Shown here: piece after piece, positions 34,669 through 45,400 of the stretch
How the letters are laid out: each line of letters begins with the position of its first letter
How positions within the stretch are numbered: the stretch's first letter is position 1
Origin: Lachnospiraceae bacterium JLR.KK002
GTDB taxonomy: Bacteria > Bacillota > Clostridia > Lachnospirales > Lachnospiraceae
DNA: 64,000 nt
Assembly (NCBI GenBank): GCA_036941025.1
Contig: JAYMNP010000001.1
Span: 1,178,001-1,242,000, forward strand
Direction: 5' to 3'
Notes under the pieces: model-generated
What the model was told of the DNA's origin: nothing
Databases searched by the model: none
The model's input: only the letters and a program-made list of their open reading frames with translations
Translations under genes and position numbers: made by a program

Positions 34669-35586
34669 ATGAAAAAAATCATGTACATTATTATTTTAAT
34701 CGGATTTTTACTTTACATTTTAATATTTCCTCAGGAATCGGTAAATGCCGCTGCCCTGGGGCTGAATCTGTGGTATGAGAAAATGCTGCCCACATTGCTG
34801 CCTTTTTCCATTCTCTCCTACATTCTGATTCACTCCGGAATACTGGACAGATTTACCATGGTGCTGCACCGGGGGCTGAAACATCTGTTTCCGGTAAGCA
34901 GCGCCGGTATTTATCCTCTTGCGGCCGGACTGCTGTTCGGCTTCCCCATGGGCAGCAAAATCACATCGGAACTGGTGCTTGCAGGGAAAATGACCAGAGA
35001 GGAGGGGCAGCGTCTGTTCTGTGTCTGCAACAATATCAGTCCCATGTTTATCAGCAGCTTCATTCTGAATGACTGCCTGGGCAGACCGGATTTAAGGACA
35101 GCAAGTTATCTGATTCTGTACGGGCCGCCGCTGATCCTTTATATGATGCTGAACAGCCGGCGCAGATTTGAATCTCCGGTTACCGGTAATTCTTCAAAAA
35201 AAGCGACATCCATGAACTTTCAAATCATAGATGCCGGCATTATGAACGGATTTGAAACACTGGCAAAGCTGGGAGGCTACATTATGCTCTTTGCCATACT
35301 GGCCCGGATGACCATGCTGCTGCCTTTGTCAAATCCGGTTTTAACATGTATTTTCATCGGATTTACGGAAATTACCAACGGAATCTCCTGTACTGCCGAA
35401 CAGCATATGGCTGTTCAGATTGCATATCCTCTGATGATGGCGTTTACCGCCTTCGGCGGTCTTTCCGGCTTTGCTCAGACGGCCTCCATGGTAAAAGAAA
35501 CGGGATTTTCCATGGTTCCCTATATCCGGATGAAACTGTTCGGAACGGTTACTGCCTTTGTGCTGGCTTTCCTGCTTGTCCGCTGA
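34669..35586 (+). CDS. YlbJ-like sporulation membrane protein (nucleoside-recognition family)
   Basis: 305 residues with about eight hydrophobic segments. The paired blocks PTLLPFSILSYILIHSG and FGFPMGSKITSELVLAGKM with CNNISPMFISSFI are of the YlbJ/SpmA-like gate type. In Bacillus ylbJ lies beside ylbI (coaD) and ylbH (rsmD) and is needed for sporulation; here coaD and rsmD follow within 1.7 kb, although on the other strand, which supports the name. No good ribosome binding site precedes the ATG, so expression may be weak or start elsewhere. Confidence 0.8.
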   Translation: MKKIMYIIILIGFLLYILIFPQESVNAAALGLNLWYEKMLPTLLPFSILSYILIHSGILDRFTMVLHRGLKHLFPVSSAGIYPLAAGLLFGFPMGSKITSELVLAGKMTREEGQRLFCVCNNISPMFISSFILNDCLGRPDLRTASYLILYGPPLILYMMLNSRRRFESPVTGNSSKKATSMNFQIIDAGIMNGFETLAKLGGYIMLFAILARMTMLLPLSNPVLTCIFIGFTEITNGISCTAEQHMAVQIAYPLMMAFTAFGGLSGFAQTASMVKETGFSMVPYIRMKLFGTVTAFVLAFLLVR

Positions 35587-35589
35587 TAC

Positions 35590-36195
35590 TTATATTTCCG
35601 TAACCTGAAGCTCCGGAACGGCTTCGCTTTCATTGGCTCCGGAATCCGGATCTCCGCCTGCCGGCGACAGTTCAATACGGTTGGCATTTACCACACTGTA
35701 GCATTCCTGCAGAGAATTTAAAAGATTATCTGTTCTGGCTTTGGTGGTATCCATGGCATGTCCGATAATACTTTCCAGGCCTTTTAAAATATCATCTGTG
35801 TACTGAATGGCTCCCATACGGATATTATTTGCATCATTCGTGGCGTTATCCAGAATTTCCTGCGCCTGGTTGGTGGCAATTAATACCACTTCGTTTGCCT
35901 GGGCATAGGCCTGCTGCATAATTTCATGTTCGCTGACCAGTTCTGTGGTATGTACTTCAGCCTGGGCGATAATGGCGTCCGCCTTGGCCTGGGCGTCTGC
36001 CAGAATGGCTTCCTTGTTGCTGATCATCCTCTGATAACGCTTGATTTCATCGGGCATTCTTCTGCGGAGTTCTGATAACAAATCTTCGATTTCATCTTTG
36101 TCCACCACAATCCTGCTGTTGGAAAAAGGCTGGTATTTACAGTTCTCAATATAATCTTCAATCTCGTCGATAATCTGCTCGATTTTGTTACTCAT
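35590..36195 (-). CDS. DivIVA/V-ATPase-subunit-H-like coiled-coil protein
   Basis: 201 residues. A long coiled coil (about residues 40-170) rich in Ala, Glu and Gln, with AQAKADAIIAQAEVHTTELV and QAQEILDNATNDANNIRMGA, follows an N-terminal 35-residue head. Clostridial relatives are usually called ATPase or DivIVA-like without proof. There is no catalytic motif. AAGGAG precedes the ATG; coaD lies 20 bases upstream, so they share a transcript. Confidence 0.7.
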   Translation of the reverse strand: MSNKIEQIIDEIEDYIENCKYQPFSNSRIVVDKDEIEDLLSELRRRMPDEIKRYQRMISNKEAILADAQAKADAIIAQAEVHTTELVSEHEIMQQAYAQANEVVLIATNQAQEILDNATNDANNIRMGAIQYTDDILKGLESIIGHAMDTTKARTDNLLNSLQECYSVVNANRIELSPAGGDPDSGANESEAVPELQVTEI

Positions 36196-36215
36196 ATATG
36201 TAACGCTCCTTACAT

Positions 36216-36692
36216 TCAGCTATATTTTGCATAAATTCTGTCTATAAGCTGCTCCGGTACAAAATGAGAAATATCCCCCCCGTAAGAAGCAACTTCCTTC
36301 ACGATGGTAGAGCTCAGATAGGCATATTCCAGACTGGTTGTTAAAAATACCGTGTCAATCCGGGAATTCACAATACGGTTGGTCTGGGCAATCTGAAGTT
36401 CATATTCAAAATCAGTGACAGCCCTGAGACCGCGGACAATAATGGAAGCATCTACTTCCCTGGCATAATCTATCAGAAGCCCGTTAAAAGACGTGATTCT
36501 GATATTCGGAATATGGCCTGTAATCTCTTCTAACATACTAACACGTTCCTGTACAGAAAACAATGGATTTTTTGCACTATTGATTAAAACTGCCACCACC
36601 AGTTCATCCACAATCTGGGCGGAACGCTCTATCATATCAATGTGTCCAAAGGTTACCGGGTCAAAACTGCCCGGATAAATTGCTCTTTTCAT
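36216..36692 (-). CDS. coaD: Phosphopantetheine adenylyltransferase
   Basis: 158 residues, normal. [19 protein letters not shown] is the nucleotidyltransferase motif; [19 protein letters not shown] and [20 protein letters not shown] are the other family blocks. Makes dephospho-CoA. It follows rsmD by 19 bases, as ylbI follows ylbH in Bacillus. Confidence 0.97.
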   Translation of the reverse strand: MKRAIYPGSFDPVTFGHIDMIERSAQIVDELVVAVLINSAKNPLFSVQERVSMLEEITGHIPNIRITSFNGLLIDYAREVDASIIVRGLRAVTDFEYELQIAQTNRIVNSRIDTVFLTTSLEYAYLSSTIVKEVASYGGDISHFVPEQLIDRIYAKYS

Positions 36693-36711
36693 CTGTTTCC
36701 CCCATAGCTTC

Positions 36712-37263
36712 TTACTTCAACCGCAGAAATACATGTTTATTGGTTTTGTAAGTTTTTTCCTTTGTAATGGTATAGCCCATGGATTCTGCCCGGGAAAAGT
36801 CCGTATCCAGAGCGGCTTCCACTACAATCAGTGAAGATTCGGTAATCAGCGATGATTCCTTCAGGGCCTGCAGGACGTCTTCTTCCAGATGTTTTCCGTA
36901 AGGCGGGTCCAGGAATACAAGGTCAAAAGGTTCTTTGCCTTCCAGCCATCGGATTGCCGAAAGAACATCTTTTATCAGCAGCGTGCACCGGTCCGTAAAC
37001 CTGGTAAACCGTATATTTTCCTCAATACAGGAGGCTGCTTTCTTATTGTTCTCCACAAAAACCGCAGCCTCTGCGCCCCGGCTGACTGCCTCCAGCCCCA
37101 TCTGTCCGCTCCCGGCGAACAAATCCAGAAACCTGCTGTCCAAAAGCTCCGGGTTCAGCATATTGAATAAGGTTTCCTTGATACGGTCTGAGGTGGGTCT
37201 TGTTTCCATGCCCGAAATGGTTTTCAGGGGAAGGCTCCGGGCGCTTCCTGCTATGATTCTCAT
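36712..37263 (-). CDS. rsmD: 16S rRNA (guanine966-N2)-methyltransferase
   Basis: 183 residues. [15 protein letters not shown] and [14 protein letters not shown] start the protein; SAM-binding [20 protein letters not shown] and catalytic FLDPPYGK (family NPPY-like DPPY) follow. It starts in the cinA stop (ATGA), so it is coupled. Confidence 0.96.
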   Translation of the reverse strand: MRIIAGSARSLPLKTISGMETRPTSDRIKETLFNMLNPELLDSRFLDLFAGSGQMGLEAVSRGAEAAVFVENNKKAASCIEENIRFTRFTDRCTLLIKDVLSAIRWLEGKEPFDLVFLDPPYGKHLEEDVLQALKESSLITESSLIVVEAALDTDFSRAESMGYTITKEKTYKTNKHVFLRLK

Positions 37264-38507
37264 TGCTTCACCTCGTTTAAAATTGCCTTCCTAAGAAGGG
37301 TCAGTGCACTTGCCACAGAATACTCCCTGATTTTGCTCCGGCTGCCGCTGAACAGATTTTTCTCCGTATAAACCGTTCCTTTACAGCAGCAGCTGATATA
37401 TACCAGACCTACCGGCTTTTCTTCGGTGCCTCCTTCAGGCCCTGCGATTCCGGTTACAGCCACGCAGATATCGGCGCCTGCCGCTTTCCGCCCGCCTCTG
37501 GCCATTTCTTCTGCCGTTTCAGGGCTGACTGCACCGTGACATGCCAGCGTCTGATGGGAAACGCCCAGCAGTTTTTCCTTGGCCTCATTGGAATAGGTAA
37601 TATAGCCTTCTTTAAAGTTTTCCGAAATGCCGGACACATTCACCAGTCTGCCGGCCAGCAGCCCACCGGTACAGGATTCTGCCGTAGTGACGGTGAGATG
37701 ATGTTTTTTCAGCAGTTCCCCTATGGCCTGCTCCAGAGTCACCTGAGGGTCGTCCGTGTAAATCAGATCTCCAAACCGCTGTTTCAGAGCCTGTTCCACC
37801 GGTGCAATCAAATCAAGAGCCGCTGCTTCTGTTTCTGCTTTTGCGGTAAGGCGCAGATGTACTTCCCCTGTTTTGGCGTAGGGCGCCACGGTCGGATTCT
37901 TCTGTGCGTCAATTAAATCCAGTATTTTTGTCTCAGCCGCGCTTTCTCCGATACCGCAGAACTTGACCATTCTGGAACAGATGACTTCCGGCTGCAGGGC
38001 GCGCAGATATGGGTATACCTGTTCTTTAAACATGGGAATCAGCTCGTTGGGCGGTCCCGGAAGGAGAATCATGCAGGTATCCGCATCTTCCATGATAATG
38101 CCCGGCGCTGTCCCGTTGGCATTATACAGTACTTTGCAGCCTTCCGGAACCAGCGACTGTTTCCAGTTATTTTCGGTAATTTCATTGCCTCTTTTGCTCA
38201 TGAATTCCTGTATTTCCTGTCTGGCTCTTTCATCCTCCACCAGCTTCCGCCCCATAACTTCTGCGGCTGTTTCTTTCGTCAGGTCATCTCTGGTGGGCCC
38301 AAGGCCTCCGCACAGAATGATTACATCGGAACGTTCTTTTGCCGTACGCAGCAAATACTCCAGGCGCCCGGCATTGTCACCCACCACGCTCTGATAATAC
38401 ACGGAAAGCCCCAGCATGGCGCACTGTTCCGAAAGGAAAGCTCCGTTGGTGTTCACAATATTGCCCAGAAGTAATTCTGTTCCCACACAAATCAGTTCTG
38501 CTGTCAT
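37260..38507 (-). CDS. cinA: CinA family nicotinamide-nucleotide amidohydrolase
   Basis: 415 residues. The N-terminal molybdopterin-binding-like domain (ELICVGTELLLGNIVNTNGA; LCGGLGPTRDDLTKE) is fused to the C-terminal CinA domain (VTTAESCTGGLLAGRLVNVSG; YITYSNEAKEKLLGV). Deamidates NMN and may hydrolyse ADP-ribose. In many bacteria it is co-transcribed with pgsA and recA; here pgsA is just upstream but recA is not in the window. Confidence 0.95.
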   Translation of the reverse strand: MTAELICVGTELLLGNIVNTNGAFLSEQCAMLGLSVYYQSVVGDNAGRLEYLLRTAKERSDVIILCGGLGPTRDDLTKETAAEVMGRKLVEDERARQEIQEFMSKRGNEITENNWKQSLVPEGCKVLYNANGTAPGIIMEDADTCMILLPGPPNELIPMFKEQVYPYLRALQPEVICSRMVKFCGIGESAAETKILDLIDAQKNPTVAPYAKTGEVHLRLTAKAETEAAALDLIAPVEQALKQRFGDLIYTDDPQVTLEQAIGELLKKHHLTVTTAESCTGGLLAGRLVNVSGISENFKEGYITYSNEAKEKLLGVSHQTLACHGAVSPETAEEMARGGRKAAGADICVAVTGIAGPEGGTEEKPVGLVYISCCCKGTVYTEKNLFSGSRSKIREYSVASALTLLRKAILNEVKQ

Positions 38508-38597
38508 GTTTCATCACCCTTTTCTGTAAAATTTAAAATAATGATTATTTTAGTAACAGTTCAACACGGCACTTTGCATTTGCTGCAAAGTCTGTCA

Positions 38598-39140
38598 TTA
38601 TTTTTGCTCTTTCAGAACGTCTTTATTCTTGACAATATAATCAATTAAAGAAACAAGGGTCAGAATCAGTGCAATATATGTGATAACAGTTGCACAGATG
38701 CGGTAAATGTCATTGTCGTAATTTAAAATCAGCATTACAATCATAATCATCTGAAAGGTGGTTTTAAATTTTCCCCAGTAGCTTGCCGCAATTACAATTC
38801 CGTTGTCGGAGGCTACCAGACGGAATCCGCTGATGATAAATTCCCGGCTGATGATAATAATGGAAATCCAGGCTGCAAGGCTGCCGTTGGCAGTCAGGCA
38901 GATTAATGCGGACGCTACCAGAAGTTTATCAGCCAGCGGGTCCATAAATTTCCCGAAATTTGTCACCAAATCATACTTTCTTGCAATTTTTCCGTCCATA
39001 AGGTCTGTCAGGCTGGCAATGACAAACAGTACGACGGAAGCGTACACGCCTGCCTGGCCCAGCCCTGGAACCAGCATACAGATTACAAAAGGAACAATCA
39101 GAATCATTCGTAAAATTGTTAATTTGTTTGGTAAGTTCAT
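38598..39140 (-). CDS. pgsA: CDP-diacylglycerol-glycerol-3-phosphate 3-phosphatidyltransferase
   Basis: 180 residues with about five membrane segments. The CDP-alcohol phosphotransferase signature is complete: TDLMDGKIARKYDLVTNFGKF and MDPLADKLL (D(x)2DGxxAR(x)8Gx3Dx3D). Makes phosphatidylglycerol phosphate. It overlaps the rimO stop by four bases. Confidence 0.95.
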   Translation of the reverse strand: MNLPNKLTILRMILIVPFVICMLVPGLGQAGVYASVVLFVIASLTDLMDGKIARKYDLVTNFGKFMDPLADKLLVASALICLTANGSLAAWISIIIISREFIISGFRLVASDNGIVIAASYWGKFKTTFQMIMIVMLILNYDNDIYRICATVITYIALILTLVSLIDYIVKNKDVLKEQK

Positions 39141-40462
39141 ACAATCACCTCTCCTGTTAAATCATATTCATGTGCTCCGGTTACTTTTACTTTTACAAAA
39201 TCTCCGGTCACCAGTGTTTCCTCCGTATTGATGAAGATGTAGCCGTCAATTTCCGGTGCGTCCCGGTAAGTTCTTCCCACACAGACGTTTTCTCCCTCTA
39301 CGGTTCCCTCAATCATCACCCACAGTTCCCGGCCCTTCATTTCTTCATTTTTATCAAAAATGATTTCCTCCTGCAGCTCCATAATATCTTCTTTCCAGAT
39401 GGATTTCTGATATTCTTCTATCTGGTCCGGAAATTCTGCCGCCGGAGTATCTTCTTCCTGAGAATAGGTAAATGCCCCCAGACGGTCAAATTCCATCTCA
39501 TTGAGAAAATACATGAGTTCTTCGTGCATTTCCTGCGTTTCCCCCGGAAATCCGGTAATCAGGGTGGTCCGGAGGGCAATGTCAGGAATTTCCTCTCTCA
39601 GATGAGTCAGTTTTTCCGTGAGTTCTTCCCTGGTGGTCCGCCGTCCCATCCGCTTCAGGATTTCATTGCTGATATGCTGAATGGGCATATCCAGGTAATG
39701 GCATACCTTTGGATTTCGCTTTATGGCCTGAATCAGTTCCTCGTAAATTTCTTCCGGATAACAGTACATAATGCGAATCCACTGAATACCGGGAATTTTA
39801 TTCAGTTCATCCAGCAGCCGGTGCAGTGATTTCTCACCATACAAATCCAGACCGTATAAAGTGGTTTCCTGAGCTACCAGAATCAGTTCCTTTACGCCCT
39901 GGTCTGCAAATTTCTCTGCCTGGGCCAGAAGCTGTTCCATGGGTACGCTCCGGTATCGGCCGCGAATCTTTGGAATAATGCAGTAACTGCAGTTTTTATT
40001 ACAGCCTTCTGCTATTTTCAGGTGGGCATAGTGGCCTCCGGTGGTCAGAAAACGCTTTCCGGAAAGTACGGGCAGGTTTTCCAGAGGCCGGTAGGATTCA
40101 TATTTTTTCCCTTCCAGCACTGCGTCCACTGCCGCTGCGATTTCCTGCCCGGAGCCGGTACCCAGCACTGCGTCCACCTGGGGAATTTCCTGTATGATTT
40201 CCTGCCGGTACCGTTCGGCCAGACAGCCTGTTACCAGCAGTGCCTGACAGGTTCCGGCTTCTTTATATTCTGCCAGTTCCAGAATGGTATTGATACTTTC
40301 TTCTTTGGCGTCGTTAATAAAACAGCAGGTATTAATAATGATAACTTCCGCCTGTTCTTCCTCGTCCGTAAAGGTATGGCCTGCTTCTGATAATGTTCCT
40401 GTCATATATTCCGTATCTACCAGGTTCTTATCACATCCCAGAGAAACAAATAAAATTCTCAT
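39137..40462 (-). CDS. rimO: Ribosomal protein S12 methylthiotransferase
   Basis: 441 residues from ATG 40462 (GGAGA five bases upstream); 11 extra codons upstream are unlikely. The order is UPF0004 domain (ILFVSLGCDKNLVDTEYM, with Cys ligands also in INTCCFI and LLVTGCLAERY), radical SAM (IAEGCNKNCSYCIIPKIRG) and a TRAM domain at the end. Adds a methylthio group to an Asp of S12. Confidence 0.95.
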   Translation of the reverse strand: MRILFVSLGCDKNLVDTEYMTGTLSEAGHTFTDEEEQAEVIIINTCCFINDAKEESINTILELAEYKEAGTCQALLVTGCLAERYRQEIIQEIPQVDAVLGTGSGQEIAAAVDAVLEGKKYESYRPLENLPVLSGKRFLTTGGHYAHLKIAEGCNKNCSYCIIPKIRGRYRSVPMEQLLAQAEKFADQGVKELILVAQETTLYGLDLYGEKSLHRLLDELNKIPGIQWIRIMYCYPEEIYEELIQAIKRNPKVCHYLDMPIQHISNEILKRMGRRTTREELTEKLTHLREEIPDIALRTTLITGFPGETQEMHEELMYFLNEMEFDRLGAFTYSQEEDTPAAEFPDQIEEYQKSIWKEDIMELQEEIIFDKNEEMKGRELWVMIEGTVEGENVCVGRTYRDAPEIDGYIFINTEETLVTGDFVKVKVTGAHEYDLTGEVIV

Positions 40463-40544
40463 GTTCTTCTCCATTTCTTCTATAAAGATTACCACACCGT
40501 TCTGTCAGCTGGCAGAACAATGTGGTAATCTTTGCCGGAGCGTT

Positions 40545-40805
40545 TCAGATTTCCGAATCCTCACTGTCATCTTCTTCGCCCACAATTTTCACCTTACTGC
40601 TGTATAATTCCTCCACCGCAATGGAAAAAGGTTTTTTATTGGAGGGGTTGTCAATCAGCGGGTCTTCGCCTCCGATGATCTGCCTTGCCCTTTTTGCAGT
40701 TGCAAGTACAATGGAATAACGGCTGTTTACCACCGGCTCCTCTCCAATCTCAACGTTGCTGTTTACCACTTTCATTAAATCTGTGTAAGACGGATGCAGC
40801 ATCAT
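40545..40805 (-). CDS. rpoZ: RNA polymerase omega subunit
   Basis: 86 residues from ATG 40805; AAAGGAGA lies nine bases upstream, so the longer frame to 40826 is rejected. MMLHPSYTDLMKVVNS and YSIVLATAKRARQII are omega signatures. The end is acidic (EEDDSEDSEI). Starts four bases after the gmk stop, the usual gmk-rpoZ pair. Confidence 0.94.
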   Translation of the reverse strand: MMLHPSYTDLMKVVNSNVEIGEEPVVNSRYSIVLATAKRARQIIGGEDPLIDNPSNKKPFSIAVEELYSSKVKIVGEEDDSEDSEI

Positions 40806-40809
40806 AATA

Positions 40810-41454
40810 TCATTCTCCTTTCGCAAAGCCTTTTAACTCTGTCCTGATTCGTTCAATCAATGCGTGGTTTCGGGCCACACGGGCATGTTCATTCTGTATC
40901 ATGGTGTGTACCTGTTCCACACATGTTTCCAGATCGTCGTTGATGATCAGGTAGTCGTATGCTTCCACTCCCTGAGCTTCCTGCCATGCACGACTCAAAC
41001 GGGAACGGATTACGTCTTCTGTCTCCGTTCCTCTCTCTGTCAGCCTGTTCTTCAGTTCTTCCGCTCCCGGCGGTGTGACAAACAGCAGCAATGTATCGGG
41101 ACGGGCTTCCTTTACTTTCAGAGCGCCCTGGATTTCTATTTCGAGAATAACGTCCTTTCCCGCCTCTGACTGCTGCTTCACATATGCTTCGGGTGTTCCG
41201 TAATAGTGGTTTACATACTGAGCGTACTCCAGTAATGCGTGATTATCTATCATGGACTGGAATTCTTCTTCCGATACAAAGAAGTATTCCTTTCCATGGG
41301 TTTCTCCCGGTCTTGGGGCTCTGGTGGTAGCTGAAATACTCAGCGCGTAAGTATCCGGATATTTTTCTGATAACCGGTTCATAATGGTTCCTTTTCCGGC
41401 TCCGGAAAAGCCGGATACCACAGTCAAAATACCTGTTTTACTGTTCGTTTTCAT
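40810..41454 (-). CDS. gmk: Guanylate kinase
   Basis: 214 residues from ATG 41454 (AAAGGA ten bases upstream); an upstream TTG at 41463 is too close to the site. VVSGFSGAGKGTIMNRLSEK is the P-loop; SISATTRAPRPGE and GKEYFFVS are GMP-binding blocks. Phosphorylates GMP. It lies between yicC and rpoZ; the remA-like gene often found in this order is absent. Confidence 0.96.
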   Translation of the reverse strand: MKTNSKTGILTVVSGFSGAGKGTIMNRLSEKYPDTYALSISATTRAPRPGETHGKEYFFVSEEEFQSMIDNHALLEYAQYVNHYYGTPEAYVKQQSEAGKDVILEIEIQGALKVKEARPDTLLLFVTPPGAEELKNRLTERGTETEDVIRSRLSRAWQEAQGVEAYDYLIINDDLETCVEQVHTMIQNEHARVARNHALIERIRTELKGFAKGE

Positions 41455-41469
41455 TGCGTGCAATTCCTT

Positions 41470-42348
41470 TTATTCTATGTTCTGAATCTGTTCCCGTACT
41501 TTTTCAATATCTGTTTTCAGATTGATGGCAATATCGGAAACAGTCAGGTCATTGGCTTTGGAAAGAATGGTATTTGCCTCCCGGTTCATTTCCTGGGCAA
41601 TAAAATCCAGCTTTCTTCCCACGCTTCCGCCTTCTGTCAGAGTATCTCTGGTACTGCTGATATGGCTTTTCAGACGGACGGTTTCTTCATCCGTGCAGAT
41701 TCGGTCGGCAAAAATGGTGACCTCCGTAAGGATTCTGCTCTCATCCATCTGGGCATCCGACAGAAGTTCCCGGACCTTATCGGTCAGTTTCTGCCGGTAT
41801 TCTGCCAGAATCTCCGGGGAACGCTGTTCAATCTGTTCCACATATTCTGACATCAGCTCCAGTTTCCCCAGTAAATCTTTCTTTAACTGTTCACCCTCCC
41901 GGATACGGGTTTTCACAAACTGCTCCGCAGCTTCTGTGACCGCCTGTTCTAACAGTTTCCACAGTTCTTCTTCGTCCACTGCCTGAGCTTCCATGGTGAG
42001 GACTTCCGGACACTGGGAAAGTTCTCTGGCACTCAGGTCGCAGGGCAGCGAAAAGGTATCTCCTATCTGCCGGATGTACGTTACATATTTTTCAGCCAGA
42101 TCCTGGTTATAGTTTAAGGTAATCTGGTTCTCCGTACAGTCTTCATAAGTAATATAAACATCCACTTTTCCCCGCTGGATATAATTTTTCAGGAGATTGC
42201 GGATATTATTTTCAAAAAAATTCATTTTCCGCGGCATCTTGACGGCAAGATCCAGATACCGGTGATTCACCGACTTTATCTCCACCGTGATTCTGCGGGC
42301 CTCGTCTGCAAGCTCGCAGCGTCCAAAGCCGGTCATGCTTTTTATCAT
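41470..42348 (-). CDS. yicC: YicC family endoribonuclease
   Basis: 292 residues. MIKSMTGFGRCE at the N-terminus and GGSVGRKLDFIAQEMNREAN near the C-terminus are signatures of this family, shown in E. coli to cut RNA. It begins the yicC-gmk-rpoZ-rimO-pgsA gene run. AGGAGG precedes the ATG. Confidence 0.95.
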   Translation of the reverse strand: MIKSMTGFGRCELADEARRITVEIKSVNHRYLDLAVKMPRKMNFFENNIRNLLKNYIQRGKVDVYITYEDCTENQITLNYNQDLAEKYVTYIRQIGDTFSLPCDLSARELSQCPEVLTMEAQAVDEEELWKLLEQAVTEAAEQFVKTRIREGEQLKKDLLGKLELMSEYVEQIEQRSPEILAEYRQKLTDKVRELLSDAQMDESRILTEVTIFADRICTDEETVRLKSHISSTRDTLTEGGSVGRKLDFIAQEMNREANTILSKANDLTVSDIAINLKTDIEKVREQIQNIE

Positions 42349-42406
42349 AAGAGCCTCCTGTATGCATAGATGAATGTATTATAAAACAATTCCCATAATT
42401 AGTCAA

Positions 42407-45400
42407 TCAGGATTCTTTCAGGTTTCCATGGAGCTGCTGCAGGGACCGCACTTCGCTGCTGCCATGCTTTTTCAGGGAAAGAATTCCGCTGACCGTAGCT
42501 TTTGCCGCTGCCATGGTGGTCATGTAGGGAATCTTTTTCTTAATGGCGGCTTTTCTCAGGTAGCTGTCGTCCGCTTTTCGGTCCTGGCCGATGGGCGTAT
42601 TCACAATCAGATCAATTTTGCCGTTGGTAATCAGGTCCAGCATATTGGGCCTTCCTTCCTGGAGCTTGTGTACCATATCCGCTTCAATGCCTGCCTCGCG
42701 AATGAGTTTACAGGTGTTTTTGGAAGCGATGATATGAAAGCCTGCTTCTGCAAATTTCCGGGCAATCTCCACCACTTCCGGCTTGTCTCTGTTGCTGACG
42801 GAAATCAGGACGGTTCCTTCCAGAGGGAGTTTCATCTGGGCAGCTTCCTGGGCTTTGAAGAATGCTTCTCCGTAGGATTCGGAAAGTCCCAGAACCTCGC
42901 CGGTGGAGCGCATTTCCGGCCCTAACACCGGGTCCACTTCCTGGAACATATTAAAGGGGAAGACAGATTCTTTGACGCCGTAATAGGAAATATTCTGTTC
43001 TTTCAGTTCCGGTACCGGAGAAGGATTTCCGGTCAGTTCTGCGGTTACAATATCAATGGCCAGAGGCACCATACGGATATTGCAGACCTTGGACACCAGC
43101 GGTACGGTTCTGGAGGCTCTTGGATTGGCTTCCAGAACGAATACTTTGCCGTTCTCAATGGCATACTGCATGTTCATCAGTCCCTGCACATGCATTTCCT
43201 CTGCAATTTTTCTTGTATATTCCTTGATAGTGGCCACATTTTCCTCAGAAATATGTCTGGAGGGAATAATGCAGGCGGAATCACCGGAATGTACTCCTGC
43301 CAGCTCGATGTGTTCCATCACTGCAGGTACAAATGCATGGCGTCCGTCGCTGATGGCGTCTGCTTCACACTCTGTTGCATGGCCCAGAAAACGGTCAATC
43401 AGAATGGGCCTGTCCGGGGTTACGCCCACAGCGGCGTTCATATAGCCTTCCATGCTGTCCGCATCATAAACTACTTCCATGCCCCGTCCGCCCAGCACGT
43501 AGGAAGGACGTACCATGACCGGATAGCCGATTTCTTCTGCAATGTGAAGGGCCTCCTCCACATTGACTGCCATGCCTGATTCGGGCATGGGGATTTCCAG
43601 TTTGTCCATCATGGCCCGGAACAAATCCCGGTCTTCGGCCAGATCGATGACAGAGGGAGCGGTTCCCAGAATCTTCACGCCGTTTTTCTCCAGGTCTGCC
43701 GCCAGATTCAGAGGCGTCTGACCGCCGAACTGGGCAATCACACCTGCAGGCTTTTCTTTTTTATAGATACTTAACACATCTTCCAGCGTCAGCGGTTCAA
43801 AATACAGCTTGTCGGAGGTGTCGTAATCGGTGGAAACGGTTTCCGGGTTGCAGTTTACAATAATAGTTTCAAATCCCAGCTTTTTCAATGCCAGAGAAGC
43901 ATGGACGCAGCAGTAATCAAACTCAATTCCCTGGCCAATCCGGTTGGGACCGCCGCCCAGAATCATGATTTTGGGCTTTCCTTCCGAGACCGGATTTTTA
44001 TCTTCGGCATTGTAGGTGGAATAATAGTAGGCGCTGTCTTTGGTTCCGCTGACATGTACGCCTTCCCAGGCTTCTTCCATGCCCAGAGAAATCCGTTTTT
44101 CCCGGATATCTGCCTCCGGTATTTCTAAAATCTGGCTTAAATATTTATCAGAAAATCCATGTTTCTTGGCTTTAATCAAAGCAGTATCGGAAGGAAGATG
44201 ACCTTTTTCTATTGCAAGGGCCTCCTCCTCTTCCACCAGTTCTTTCATCTGCTCCAGAAAATAATGTTTTACCCTGGTGATTTCGTGAATTTCTTCCGGT
44301 GCAGCTCCTTTCCGCAATGCTTCATATATAATGAAATACCGTTCACTGGAAGGAGTTATAAGAAGTTTTAATAAATCTTCTTTTGATTTTTTATCAAAGT
44401 CTTTTGCATGGCCGAGTCCGTAGCGTCCGGTTTCCAGACTGCGTATGGCTTTCTGGAAGGCTTCTTTGAAAGTCTTTCCAATGCTCATGACTTCTCCCAC
44501 TGCCCGCATCTGGGTGCCCAGCTTATCTTCCACACCTTTGAATTTTTCAAAAGCCCAGCGGGCAAATTTGATTACCACATAATCTCCGTCGGGCACGTAT
44601 TTGTCCAGCGTGCCGTATTTTCCGCAGGGAATGTCCGCAAGGGTCAGCCCTGTGGCCAGCATGGCGGATACCAGCGCGATAGGGAAGCCGGTCGCCTTGG
44701 AAGCCAGAGCCGAAGAACGGGAGGTTCTGGGATTGATTTCGATTACAATGTCCCGGTCTGTTTTGGGGTCATGGGCCCACTGTACGTTGGTGCCGCCGAT
44801 GACCTGAATGGATTCCACAATTTTGTAGGATTTCTCCTGCAGCCGTTTCTGTACTTCTTCCGATATGGTGAGCATGGGTGCGGAACAGAAAGAGTCTCCC
44901 GTATGCACGCCAAGAGGGTCTATATTCTCGATAAAGCATACGGTAATCATGTTGTTGTCTGCATCCCTTACCACTTCCAGCTCCAGTTCTTCCCAGCCCA
45001 GAATGGATTCTTCCACCAGCACCTGCCCTACCAGGCTGGCCTGCAGTCCTCTGGCACAGACGGTTTTCAGTTCTTCCACATTGTATACCAGGCCGCCTCC
45101 TGCGCCGCCCATGGTATAGGCCGGACGGAGTACCACCGGGTATCCCAGTTTGTCTGCAATCTCCATGGCTTCTTCCACGGAGTAAGCCACCTCGCTTCGT
45201 GCCATCTCAATGCCAAGGCTGTCCATGGTTTTCTTAAATTCAATACGGTCTTCCCCCCGCTCAATGGCGTCTACCTGTACGCCGATGACCTGTACGTTAT
45301 ATTTGTCGAGAACGCCTGTTTTAGCAAGTTCTGAACATAAATTAAGACCCGACTGCCCGCCAAGGTTTGGCAGCAATGCATCTGGTCTTTCTTTTGCAAT

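Noticed and set aside
44408..45334. 308-codon plus-strand ORF
   Set aside because: Shadow of carB on the opposite strand, with no protein-like features.
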